Under the pieces are notes generated by a model, which ran no database searches, had not been told where the DNA came from, and saw nothing but the letters and a program-made list of their open reading frames with translations. Positions 34,814 to 43,014 of a DNA stretch of 64,000 bases are shown piece by piece; the stretch's first letter is position 1, and the number at the start of each line of letters is the position of its first letter. The stretch is taken from assembly GCF_019977735.1 (NCBI RefSeq), contig NZ_AP025018.1:8622580-8686579 (forward strand). Reading direction: 5' to 3'. Made by a program: the position numbers and the translations under genes. The stretch comes from Calothrix sp. PCC 7716 (GTDB lineage Bacteria > Cyanobacteriota > Cyanobacteriia > Cyanobacteriales > Nostocaceae).

Positions 34814-35604
34814 CAGCAGCCAAAATTGCCAAAGCTATTTGTAACGTACCCATAACTGATATATTCTTTGCTTTTGACGCACTGAAAGAGTTTGAAAAAA
34901 TTCTGACAGGTCAGCAAGTAGTGTCCGTCAAACCCAGAGGCAAAGCATTATTAATTCGATTTAGTAATGACCTTAGTATATATAGTCACAACCAACTTTA
35001 TGGACTTTGGTATATACGTGACGCAAATACTTATCCCAAAACAAACAGACAATTAAGGTTAGCAATTCACACGCATAAAAAATCAGCTTTATTATACAGC
35101 GCATCAGATATATCTGTTCTTAATGATGCTGAAATCGCTGTACATCCATTTTTAAAGAGTCTTGGGCCCGATGTATTGGATGAAGCTACAACTATAGAAC
35201 AAGTTGAAGAACGGTTGCTTGATAAACAATTTTATAGGAGAGGGTTGGCGCCGTTATTACTCAATCAGCAATTTATTTGTGGAATAGGTAATTATCTTCG
35301 TAGTGAGATTTTGTTTGTAGCACGTATAAATCCTTCATTCCGTCCTATGGACTGTACTAGCAGGCAAATTCAGAAACTAGCAGAAGCAGTAGTTGTAATT
35401 CCTCGTAAATCTTATATTACTAAGGGAATTACAAATGATATCGCCATTGCGACAAAGCTTAAAGCTGCTGGTAAACCACGCAAAGCTTATCGTCACTGGG
35501 TTTTTAATCGAGACAATCAACCTTGTCACGTTTGTAGTACGACTATTATTAAAAGTGTAATGGGCGCCAGACGCATTTATTATTGTCCTCAATGCCAGAG
35601 TTAA
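34786..35604 (+). CDS. nei: Endonuclease VIII-like DNA glycosylase (Fpg/Nei family)
   Basis: 272 residues. The mature Pro2-Glu3 catalytic start (MPEGPEIKLAA), a lysine in PRGKALLIRF, the H2TH helix region IGNYLRSEILFVARINP, and a zinc finger (CHVCSTTI...YYCPQCQS) are all seen. The enzyme removes oxidised bases and nicks the DNA strand in base-excision repair. The start lies inside the DUF6882 gene. The 20-bp tandem array begins at the stop codon, and the last codons (TATTGTCCTCAATGCCAGAG) themselves resemble one unit of it. Confidence 0.92.
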   Translation: MPEGPEIKLAAAKIAKAICNVPITDIFFAFDALKEFEKILTGQQVVSVKPRGKALLIRFSNDLSIYSHNQLYGLWYIRDANTYPKTNRQLRLAIHTHKKSALLYSASDISVLNDAEIAVHPFLKSLGPDVLDEATTIEQVEERLLDKQFYRRGLAPLLLNQQFICGIGNYLRSEILFVARINPSFRPMDCTSRQIQKLAEAVVVIPRKSYITKGITNDIAIATKLKAAGKPRKAYRHWVFNRDNQPCHVCSTTIIKSVMGARRIYYCPQCQS

Positions 35605-35770
35605 TTGTCATTAATCGCATAGTATTGTCATTAATCGCATAGTATTGTCATAAGTCGTATAATATTGTCATTAATCGCATAATATTGTCATTAATCGCAT
35701 AGTATTGTCATTAGTCGCATAATATTGTCATTAATCGCATAGTATTGTCATTAGTCGTATAGTATTGTCA
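35603..35770. repeat. 20-bp tandem repeat, eight units plus a partial
   Basis: Eight head-to-tail copies of a 20-bp unit, consensus TATTGTCATTARTCGYATAR, with only 1-4 changes each, then a ninth that fuses into the next dispersed repeat (TATTGTCATTCTGAGCG). The 20-bp step is about two helical turns. It starts at the nei stop codon. Confidence 0.95.
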
Positions 35771-35840
35771 TTCTGAGCGTAGCGAAGAATCTAACGTAAA
35801 AACTAGATATTATTAGATGCTTCACTGCGTTCAGCATGAC
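35767..35840. repeat. Two-armed GTCATTCTGAGCG repeat
   Basis: Left arm GTCATTCTGAGCGTAGCG then AAGAATCT; right arm AGATGCTTCACTGCGTTC then AGCATGAC. The arms are inverted and can form a long hairpin. Same family as 47630-47740 and 61806-61894. Confidence 0.85.
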
Positions 35841-35850
35841 ATGTAAGGGC

Positions 35851-35896
35851 ATTCGTTACATCCGTTACATTCGTTACATCCGTTACATCCGTTGCC
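35851..35896. repeat. CGGATGTAA-type short tandem repeat
   Basis: Five near-copies of TCCGTTACA ending CCGTTGCC, two bases from the argD stop codon. Confidence 0.85.
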
Positions 35897-35898
35897 AA

Positions 35899-37164
35899 CT
35901 ATTCTTGAACTGCTGTAAACGCACGCTCTAATGCTTCGAGTGCTAAATTAATTTCAGCTTCGGTGACAATTAATGGTGGTACAAAACGAATTACTTTTGG
36001 TCCTGCGGGGACTAATAACAACCCTTCTTTAATTGCAGCATTAACTACATCACTAGAAGTTAACTCCACATTTTCGTGTAATTCCATACCATTAATTAAT
36101 CCCCAGCCTCGGACATCACTGATAAGCTGTGGATATTTAGCGGCTAATTGCTTCAATCCTGCGCGTAATTGTTCTCCTCTGGCTTCAACGTTTGCAAGTA
36201 TATTTTGTTTCTCTATAGTTTCGCATACGGCTAACGCAACTCCACAAGCAAAAGGATTTCCCCCAAATGTCGAAGCGTGTTCACCAGGTTGGAATACATC
36301 ACAGAATTTTTTGGCTAACATGGCGCCTATAGGAATACCACCACCCAAACCTTTAGCACTAGTCAAAATATCTGGCTCAACACCAAGCTGTTCATAACCC
36401 CATAGTTTACCACTACGTCCCATGCCAACTTGCACTTCGTCAAATATTAATAGTACTCCTGTCTCATTACAAATTTGGCGGAGTTTACGGAAGTAGGAAA
36501 CATCACCAGGACGTACTCCTCCTTCTCCTTGTAATGGTTCAATTAATATTGCCGCAACTCCGTAGTCTCCTTCGTCGAGTTCACCTATTGCCGCTTCGAC
36601 TGCTGCAAAATCGTTGTATGGCACGTAACTGAAACCTGGTACTAGGGGATCAAAATTCTTTTGATATTTTGGCTGTGCTGTAGCTGTAATTGTCGCCAAA
36701 GTCCGACCGTGAAAACTCGAATGTGCTGTTAGAATGATTGGACGTTCTATGTTTAATACTGTATGCGCGTATTTACGTGTTAATTTAATTGCAGCTTCGT
36801 TTGCTTCGGCGCCAGAATTACAAAAGAACACTCGGTCTAGGCAAGAATGTTTAACTAACCATGTGGCTAGTTCTCCCTGTTCAGGAATATAGTACAAATT
36901 TGAAACATGGTGTAGTTTCTGAATTTGACGTGTAACAGCTTCAACCATTACTGGGTGAGCATGTCCAAGTGTACAAGTAGCGATTCCTGCAACAAAATCT
37001 AAGTATTCGCGTCCTTGTGTATCCCAAACACGGCAACCAGCACCTCGTTCTAAAGCTATTGCATATCGCCCATAAGTGGACATCACAGCTTTATCAAAGC
37101 CATTATTATCAAAATTATGTGATGTGGGTGATGTTGGTTCTAATGTTGCTAGCTCAGTACTCAT
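35899..37164 (-). CDS. argD: Acetylornithine aminotransferase
   Basis: 421 residues from ATG 37164, chosen because AGGGAGG lies 8 bases upstream; a frame to 37191 has none. Class III PLP aminotransferase: FCNSGAEANEAAIKLTRKYA, HSSFHGRTLATITATAQ, IFDEVQVGMGRSGK (cofactor Asp), PLP lysine in LTSAKGLGGGIPIGAM, and ASTFGGNPFACGVAL. It turns N-acetylglutamate semialdehyde into N-acetylornithine in arginine synthesis and may also act in lysine or ornithine routes. It is monocistronic. Confidence 0.93.
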   Translation of the reverse strand: MSTELATLEPTSPTSHNFDNNGFDKAVMSTYGRYAIALERGAGCRVWDTQGREYLDFVAGIATCTLGHAHPVMVEAVTRQIQKLHHVSNLYYIPEQGELATWLVKHSCLDRVFFCNSGAEANEAAIKLTRKYAHTVLNIERPIILTAHSSFHGRTLATITATAQPKYQKNFDPLVPGFSYVPYNDFAAVEAAIGELDEGDYGVAAILIEPLQGEGGVRPGDVSYFRKLRQICNETGVLLIFDEVQVGMGRSGKLWGYEQLGVEPDILTSAKGLGGGIPIGAMLAKKFCDVFQPGEHASTFGGNPFACGVALAVCETIEKQNILANVEARGEQLRAGLKQLAAKYPQLISDVRGWGLINGMELHENVELTSSDVVNAAIKEGLLLVPAGPKVIRFVPPLIVTEAEINLALEALERAFTAVQE

Positions 37165-37262
37165 TAGTCTTGCCTCCCTAAAAATATCCAAATTCTATAA
37201 CCGTTTTTACCAATACTAAATCTTAGTTCAAATACTTAAATATCTCAAATGCGAGTGGCGGT

Positions 37263-38342
37263 GTGAAAAAAAGAACTGTATACTCAACGCTTGAACAAAA
37301 ATATCAGCGCATTCAAAAAGAATTGATGGCAGGGACACTAGCACTGGTAGGTGTTTTCCTCATTGGTACTGCTTGGTACTCGCTGATAGAACGTTGGTCT
37401 TGGCAAGATGCAGCGTATATGACTGTTATTACCTTAGCTACTGTTGGCTATGGTGAAACACATCCTTTAGGAAATAGAGGTAGATTATTTACAATTGCGT
37501 TAATCTTAATGGGTGTAATTACCATTGGGTATATAGTCAATCGATTTACTGAAGCTGTAATCGAAGGCTATTTCCAAGAAAATCTTCGTCTCAGACAACG
37601 GCGCCTATTCATGAATTCGTTATCAGGTCATTATATTATTTGTGGTTTCAGTCGAACAGGTCGTCAAATTGCCAAAGAATTCCAGGCAGAGGGCGTACTG
37701 TTTGTAATTATCGAGAAAGACCTTGATTCAATGCAGCAAGCTCAACAGGAAGGATATACTTTTTACCAAGGAGATGCCACCCTCGATGAAACTCTGCTAC
37801 GAGTAGGAATTGAAAGAGCCATTTGTATTGTTGCCGCTCTTCCATCTGATGCCGAAAATCTTTATACTGTACTTTCTGCTAAAACGTTAAATCCTAGTAT
37901 TCGTGCCATTGCACGCGCTAGTACCGAAGAAGCAGTACAAAAATTGCAGCGTGGCGGCGCCGATGTGGTAATTTCCCCTTATATTACAGGTGGAAAGCGG
38001 ATGGCAGCAGCAGCACTGCGACCTCAAGTTATGGACTTTGTGGAAGGTGTCCTGACTGGTGCTGACCGTCAAGTTTATATGGAACAACTTGTTCTCGACC
38101 CCGCAGTTTGTCCCGTTGTTGGGTTAACATTGCAGAAAGCTTGCTTACGCGCTCAAACTGGTGCATTAGTATTAGCTATTCAACGTGCGGACGGTTCTGT
38201 GATTGGTGGTCCAACAGGAGATACGCTATTACTGCCAGGGGATTTACTCATCTGCATGGGAACAGCAGAGCAACTGCGAAGTCTCAACCAAATTATTGAA
38301 CCTATAAAAACCAAGTCTCGGCGCCCTTCCCAAAGAAAGTGA
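37263..38342 (+). CDS. Two-helix potassium channel with RCK (TrkA-N/C) domains
   Basis: 359 residues from GTG 37263. A first membrane helix (about 22-41), a pore loop with selectivity filter TVGYG at 60-64, and a second helix (LFTIALILMGVITIGYIV) form the channel. A cytoplasmic RCK domain follows, with HYIICGFSRTGRQIAKEF (NAD-type Rossmann start) and FYQGDATLDETLLRVGI, then a TrkA-C domain to the end. Four subunits gate K+ flow in response to a ligand. It lies 30 bases before the devC-like gene, same strand. Confidence 0.92.
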   Translation: MKKRTVYSTLEQKYQRIQKELMAGTLALVGVFLIGTAWYSLIERWSWQDAAYMTVITLATVGYGETHPLGNRGRLFTIALILMGVITIGYIVNRFTEAVIEGYFQENLRLRQRRLFMNSLSGHYIICGFSRTGRQIAKEFQAEGVLFVIIEKDLDSMQQAQQEGYTFYQGDATLDETLLRVGIERAICIVAALPSDAENLYTVLSAKTLNPSIRAIARASTEEAVQKLQRGGADVVISPYITGGKRMAAAALRPQVMDFVEGVLTGADRQVYMEQLVLDPAVCPVVGLTLQKACLRAQTGALVLAIQRADGSVIGGPTGDTLLLPGDLLICMGTAEQLRSLNQIIEPIKTKSRRPSQRK

Positions 38343-38372
38343 AGATAATATAATATACGGATGATTACGTAA

Positions 38373-39539
38373 ATGGTATGTAAATTTTTTGCCAAGATTC
38401 CCCTCGCTTGGCAACTGTTAGTTAAAGAAAAGACACGTTTGGCTGTAGCGGTTGCGGGTATAACATTTGCAAATATACTGATGTTTGCTCAAATGGGATT
38501 TGAAGGAGCCTTGTTTGAAAGCGCAATTGCTCCTCATAAAAGTTTCGATACCGATTTAGTATTGGTGAGTCGTAATTTTGAAACCATTTACTCAATCAAA
38601 GATTTTCCTACTGAACGATTGTACCAAGCACGTGGATTTGCGGGAGTTCTTGAAGTGAACCCTGTGTATATAGGTTTAGGTAAATGGAGTAACCCAGAAA
38701 CTCAAGGACTGCAAACAATTTTGATTATGGGTACAGACCCAGCAAATAAAATTTTTACGTCACCCCAACTTAATCGTGATTTGAACGAGTTGCAAATTCA
38801 GAACCAAGTATTATTTGATAAAACTGCTTTACCTAAAAACAGCTATATTGCTTCGTTATTTCAAAATCAAACCACACCAGAGACAGAGGTAAATAAAACC
38901 AAAGTGCGTATTGGTGGTTATTTTTCTCTGGGTAAATCATTTGCTACCTATGGAAATATCATTACTAGTGATTCTACTTTTTTAAGGCTTTTTACAAGTC
39001 ATGAACCCAACCAAATTGGTACAGGGTTGATTAAGCTAAAAACAGGCGCCGACATTAAACAGGTTAAAAACAATTTAAAATTAGGTTTACCCGACGATGT
39101 TTTGATATTAACGCACGACGAATATATAGATATGGAGAGAAACTACTGGGGAAAAACAACCCCGATTGGTTTTATGTTTGGAGTTGGTGTCATGGTATCA
39201 TTTATAGTCGGTTGCGTTATCGTCTATCAAATTTTGTACTCAGATATTTCAGCACATTTAGCCGAGTATGCAATGCTCAAAGCAATAGGTTATACAAACA
39301 ATTACTTACTTTCTGTTCTTGGACAAGAAGCTCTACTACTAGCAGTTTTAGGATATCTACCAGGTTTAATAACTGCATTAGGATTTTATAAACTTGCGGC
39401 AAATACAACAAAGTTGCCCGTATTTATGACGATAGAACGAGGCACCAGTGTTCTTGTGTTAACGGTAATAATGTGCTTTGTGTCTGGTATTATTGCCATG
39501 CAAAAGCTACGCACCGCAGACCCGGCAGACTTAATGTAA
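38373..39539 (+). CDS. devC: DevC-type ABC exporter permease
   Basis: 388 residues, a MacB/FtsX-like permease with four membrane helices and a large periplasmic domain. The DevC signature is clear: LAWQLLVKEKTRLAVAVAGI, FANILMFAQMGFEGALF, and near the end AEYAMLKAIGYTNNYLLSVLGQEA. DevBCA-type exporters of heterocyst-forming cyanobacteria move glycolipids across the envelope with DevB, DevA and TolC. No devB or devA is adjacent, so it must pair with subunits coded elsewhere or be a stand-alone paralogue. It may be co-transcribed with the K+ channel gene. Confidence 0.9.
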   Translation: MVCKFFAKIPLAWQLLVKEKTRLAVAVAGITFANILMFAQMGFEGALFESAIAPHKSFDTDLVLVSRNFETIYSIKDFPTERLYQARGFAGVLEVNPVYIGLGKWSNPETQGLQTILIMGTDPANKIFTSPQLNRDLNELQIQNQVLFDKTALPKNSYIASLFQNQTTPETEVNKTKVRIGGYFSLGKSFATYGNIITSDSTFLRLFTSHEPNQIGTGLIKLKTGADIKQVKNNLKLGLPDDVLILTHDEYIDMERNYWGKTTPIGFMFGVGVMVSFIVGCVIVYQILYSDISAHLAEYAMLKAIGYTNNYLLSVLGQEALLLAVLGYLPGLITALGFYKLAANTTKLPVFMTIERGTSVLVLTVIMCFVSGIIAMQKLRTADPADLM

Positions 39540-39584
39540 CTTAATATAAAACTAACGAGTTATTGTGCAAACATTAAACAGAAG

Positions 39585-40160
39585 TTAACTATTCACGAAT
39601 GGTTGTTGAACGTCAACTTCCTGCCAACCATGCATAGAAGCAACACTCTTCAACATCCACTCAATTCCTACAGGAGGCGCCTCACTAATCAGAATACCGG
39701 GATAAACAGCAGTACCCCAACTAGGATGAAGCACAACACGACACTTATTTTTAATAATTGGATAACCTAGTAAAGCTTTAACGACAGCAGTATCATCATG
39801 GGGAAACTCACCGGGGCGTGACAGAATTGGATAACCTGTGCGAGGGTCAACTAAATCAGAAAAATAGCCTCCATCCCGTAAATTAAAAGCAACATCAAAC
39901 CCATACCGAATAAATTGTTCACGCAAAACTTGCTTTTCAGCTTCAACAACATCATTGTCCTCAAGCATTTCGTAACGTGCTTTTGCGAGAACAACTGCAA
40001 CCCACATCGACTTATCCTTCCAGTCTGGAAATATCCGCTCGCGGTTGGTACAGATATATTGACTAGGAGAATGAATTGAAATTTGAATAGCTTGTCCCAG
40101 TTTGCCAACCAAATGAATGGGATAGCTTTCATCTGAAGTCCGAACTCTGAAATAATCCAC
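39585..40160 (-). CDS. MMADHC-like (methylmalonic aciduria and homocystinuria type D) protein
   Basis: 191 residues. It matches a conserved cyanobacterial protein so annotated, shown by QYICTNRERIFPDW, FIRYGFDVAFNLRDGGYFSD, DPRTGYPILSRPG, DDTAVVKALLGYP and VVLHPSWGTAVYPGIL. The human homologue is a cobalamin-trafficking partner. In bacteria the function is unproven. It is alone, and no B12-dependent enzyme is adjacent. Confidence 0.8.
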   Translation of the reverse strand: MDYFRVRTSDESYPIHLVGKLGQAIQISIHSPSQYICTNRERIFPDWKDKSMWVAVVLAKARYEMLEDNDVVEAEKQVLREQFIRYGFDVAFNLRDGGYFSDLVDPRTGYPILSRPGEFPHDDTAVVKALLGYPIIKNKCRVVLHPSWGTAVYPGILISEAPPVGIEWMLKSVASMHGWQEVDVQQPFVNS

Positions 40161-40536
40161 CTAATTAATACTGTTTTTTACAAGAGAGTACAAACTTGTC
40201 CTTGATAAAAATAATAACTCTTAATTTTTAAGAAAAAACACGATTTTTTTGTAAAATCATAGTTTATATGCTGAATTGTAAAATTTTTATATTCTTTTTA
40301 ACATCAATTTTATCTTTTCTTAATATTTTGGCACCAATCATAACAAAAAAACCGAACTATCGAACCTTTTGTCGAAGCGTTTAGGTAGATTTACCATAAA
40401 TTAGTACAAAGTTTACATCCACCTTAAGGAATACCCTGCACACTTTCTTATCTCGTCAGTAATAATTGGAGTATCAAAAATCAAATTTAAACTTATCCAA
40501 CTAAAGGTATTTTTATACCTCACTCTTTGCTGTGCA
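40161..40536. other. AT-rich non-coding region
   Basis: 376 bases of leader DNA between divergent genes. A small hairpin AAAGGTATTTTTATACC lies at 40503-40519, just before the next gene. No gene, riboswitch or strong promoter was recognised. Confidence 0.5.
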
Positions 40537-40854
40537 ATGTTTGCAGATAGCAGATTTTACGCTTTACAAACGTTTTTAATTAAATCATTAGAACAAATTG
40601 GTTTGAAAATGCATCAACATAATCCAGGTAGCAAAACTAACAAAGTAATCGGCGCCCTAATTGTGATAAAGCTAGTAGTGACAAGTTACTTTAGCTGTCA
40701 ATTTGTTGGTTCTTGGATAAATTACTACCAACAGACTGCAAATACGTACCCAACATCACTTCCTTGGGTAAGCACAAAAACAGACTGCGAACATCGTGGT
40801 AAAGAATGGCGTAACGAAAAATGTTGGGACTCAGAACACAATATGTTGTTCTAG
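40537..40854 (+). CDS. Small single-pass membrane protein of unknown function
   Basis: Up to 105 residues; an internal start at 40609 (MHQHNPGSKTNKVIG, 81 residues) is equally possible, as neither has a clear ribosome-binding site. One membrane helix (VIGALIVIKLVVTSYFSCQFVG) is followed by an extracytoplasmic tail with two cysteines, DCEHRGKEWRNEKCWDSEHN, that could form a disulfide. I do not recognise the family. One GGCGCC site lies inside. Confidence 0.5.
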   Translation: MFADSRFYALQTFLIKSLEQIGLKMHQHNPGSKTNKVIGALIVIKLVVTSYFSCQFVGSWINYYQQTANTYPTSLPWVSTKTDCEHRGKEWRNEKCWDSEHNMLF

Positions 40855-40870
40855 AAACATAATTATTCTT

Positions 40871-40935
40871 TTGTGGAATGGGCATCCTTGCCCGTTCCAT
40901 CCAAAAGGGCGGGCAAGGATGCCCACCCCACAAGT
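40871..40935. repeat. Double palindromic repeat GGGCATCCTTGCCC
   Basis: GGAATGGGCATCCTTGCCCG then GGGCGGGCAAGGATGCCCACC: two near-palindromes that are also inverse of each other. They lie between convergent genes and may end transcription on both strands. Single copies are at 32471 and 48657. Confidence 0.8.
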
Positions 40936-40949
40936 ACAAAAAACAATCA

Positions 40950-41156
40950 TTAATTAAGCGTTAAAGCATTTACAGGTACATCATCCCAAGACGTAACCTT
41001 ACGTAGTCTTGCCTGCCAACCCCACGCTTTCTGAATTTCGGTCAAATTTTTCTGAAAAGATTCGTGGCAGTCTTTGGCATGGGACTCGCTACTTGTAGCA
41101 ATACACGCATGAATCATACCAGATGCATCAACTTGTTCATTTACCCAAATAGTCAT
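40950..41156 (-). CDS. Small conserved hypothetical protein
   Basis: 68 residues, MTIWVNEQVDASGMIHACIATS with two cysteines, then ESFQKNLTEIQKAWGWQARLRKV and a VPVNALTLN end. It looks like a compact alpha-beta protein without signal or membrane segment. From memory it resembles short cyanobacterial hypotheticals; no function is known. Confidence 0.6.
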   Translation of the reverse strand: MTIWVNEQVDASGMIHACIATSSESHAKDCHESFQKNLTEIQKAWGWQARLRKVTSWDDVPVNALTLN

Positions 41157-41355
41157 ATAATTCCCCCAAGTACTTGAGTTCTCTAAAATATTACGCGATT
41201 TTCTACTTCTATTAAAACCTATTTACAAAGTTCTTATTTTTTCGCAATGAGTCGTAAAATATTTAAAACCACAAAAGACACAAAGAAGCAACGACCATGC
41301 TGGGGTTTACTCTGAGTCACGCAAGTGGCTTGACATAAAGGGAAGACAAGTGAGA

Positions 41356-42465
41356 TTATTCTCTCAAACGGCGCCTGCGTCTTCTTCTTGGCTGACTTTC
41401 ATGATATTTTTGAATTTCTTGAGCATTGACTAGTAATAACTTCGCAATTTCTACTTTTATATCTGTTAATTTCTCTAATGAGTCTTGTTGATTAATGCCA
41501 TCTAATATTTGCATCGCTGTGCCAATGTAGTTAGTAATGGTTAATGTTTCAATATGTCTATTAGCTTGTACTATGCTTGACCTATATATAAATAAAGAAA
41601 TAAGGCTGATGATTTGAGTTAGTGTACCTGTTATAGAACCAACTAGTATTAAGGTTAAACTTGGCTTTTGATATACTAGTGCAATTGTAAATGCTACTAA
41701 CCCAAAGCCGCATAACATCGTGATCACACTTAACCTAAATATCCAGTCTATTTGTTGAAGGTTTCGATTAAAGTATGCTGAAAGTGTTGCTGCTGATATA
41801 TCCCAAGCTGGTTTTACTTTGTCTTGACTCAGGGATGTTAAGTTTGCAGCAGCTTGATAATTGTTTTCTGTAACATATGTTAACTGGTTTGGTAGGTTAT
41901 CTAAGATTGTCCAAATTATTAAGCTTAATATTGTGCCAAGCGCTAAAACTATGCTAGCTCCAAAAAAGCTAAATTTATCAAGTATATAGTTATATCTGAG
42001 TAAGAACGCTAATACTACTCCTACTATTAGTAAAAATAAGAAAAAAATTATATATATAGATATTCTACCCGATTTACTTGACGAAATATAGTATCCGTTC
42101 AGGGGGGCGCCGGGTATTGAAGGAGTAGGGTTGAGTTCAATGCTTCTGAAAAATCTTCTCGGTAATGCTATATAGTCTTCATTTATACCTTGCCTAATTA
42201 AGTCTTTTGTTATTTTCTTCTTGGTTTTATCAACTCTAATTTCGACTCCTTTACCTCTCAAAACTACAAGAATAATTATTTGGTTAATTTCTCGTCCTCT
42301 TTTCCAACCAGTTTTCACGAGTGCATATTGGTTGTTAGAGTCATCAAATTTTGTTTCTATATCTATTGTTTTGCCCTTTGCTATTGAACTGGCATGGTGG
42401 AGAATAACGCTTTTGACGATTTCTCTATGTTCTACGATGATATCGGTACTATCGGAAACATTCAT
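41356..42465 (-). CDS. XisI domain fused to a TRADD-N-associated cyanobacterial membrane domain
   Basis: 369 residues. Residues about 12-110 read as an XisI-like domain: HREIVKSVILHHAS, IETKFDDSNNQYALVKTGW, the RIxxxxxH-type strand pair, then KKKITKDLIRQGINEDYIALPRRFFR. A linker leads to two membrane helices (135-157, 165-188). A second block (about 222-330) has NRNLQQIDWIFRLSVITML, two more helices and FIYRSSIVQANRHIETLTITNYIGTAMQILDGI, matching the CyanoTRADDas_TM domain. The tail is poly-Arg. XisI is known from fdxN-element excision control and is usually a small soluble protein beside XisH. No XisH, ATPase or TRADD-N partner is adjacent. A membrane-bound role in a defence or conflict system is inference. 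Confidence 0.8.
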   Translation of the reverse strand: MNVSDSTDIIVEHREIVKSVILHHASSIAKGKTIDIETKFDDSNNQYALVKTGWKRGREINQIIILVVLRGKGVEIRVDKTKKKITKDLIRQGINEDYIALPRRFFRSIELNPTPSIPGAPLNGYYISSSKSGRISIYIIFFLFLLIVGVVLAFLLRYNYILDKFSFFGASIVLALGTILSLIIWTILDNLPNQLTYVTENNYQAAANLTSLSQDKVKPAWDISAATLSAYFNRNLQQIDWIFRLSVITMLCGFGLVAFTIALVYQKPSLTLILVGSITGTLTQIISLISLFIYRSSIVQANRHIETLTITNYIGTAMQILDGINQQDSLEKLTDIKVEIAKLLLVNAQEIQKYHESQPRRRRRRRLRE

Positions 42466-43014
42466 ATAGTTTAATTTACTGTGTTTTTACGATAAATGTA
42501 TTGTGGTAATCATTTAATTGATATCATATTTTGTTCTAACAGCGAATTATAGGTCGTTATAGCATTCAGGATATAAAAGCAGGTACTCGTATTGCCCGTT
42601 TGGGTGATGGTAATTTAAGTTCATATGGTGGTTTAGGACTTAACGTTGGTGGTAGTCGCGGTTCAGTAGCTAACAATGCAAGAGGTGGTCGCAAGGCACC
42701 TGTGTTTGAGTTACGGCGAATGTTTGATTGATTAACACGTTGATTAAAAAGGTTGATTTTATAAGGGTTTTCAGTAGGGGTTGGTGGGTAATTACTATAG
42801 ATATTTACTTGTAAACCTCCTTTAAGTTCTTTGTCTTGTTTGTTAACTTGTAGTTATTATTTCTTTACATTTTTAGATTAACCCGGGCAGTAGGGTTGTA
42901 TACCTACTTGTCGTTAGATTTATTTTTTTAACTTTTTATTCCTGTATGGGGCGGGTTTAGTTAGATTTACCTTACCCAGCAGGATATGCGTTAACCTGCC
43001 CCTACGGTATCTTT
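42466..43014. other. Non-coding gap with a gene relic
   Basis: 549 bases. Apart from the C-terminal fragment at 42540-42731 nothing coding is seen. The left end must carry the promoter of the XisI fusion and the right end that of the photolyase gene, which lacks a clear Shine-Dalgarno site. Confidence 0.5.
42540..42731 (+). pseudogene. C-terminal remnant of a glycine-rich protein
   Basis: An open frame of 63 codons with no start codon, beginning after a TAA: GRYSIQDIKAGTRIARLGDG, then LSSYGGLGLNVGGSRGS and a KAPVFELRRMFD end. Codon pattern and composition look protein-like. I do not recognise the family. It is probably the tail of a gene whose 5' part was lost. Confidence 0.4.

Noticed and set aside
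35603-35770. Possible CRISPR array
   Set aside because: The units are contiguous 20-bp copies with no unique spacers, so this is a simple tandem repeat. No cas genes are in the window.
35963-36397. 144-codon frame opposite argD
   Set aside because: Antisense shadow of a conserved gene; no start signal.
41356-42465. Reading the XisI fusion as a mechanosensitive channel or unknown transporter
   Set aside because: The N-terminal XisI-like pattern and the second-helix-pair signature fit the fusion better; no channel motif is present.
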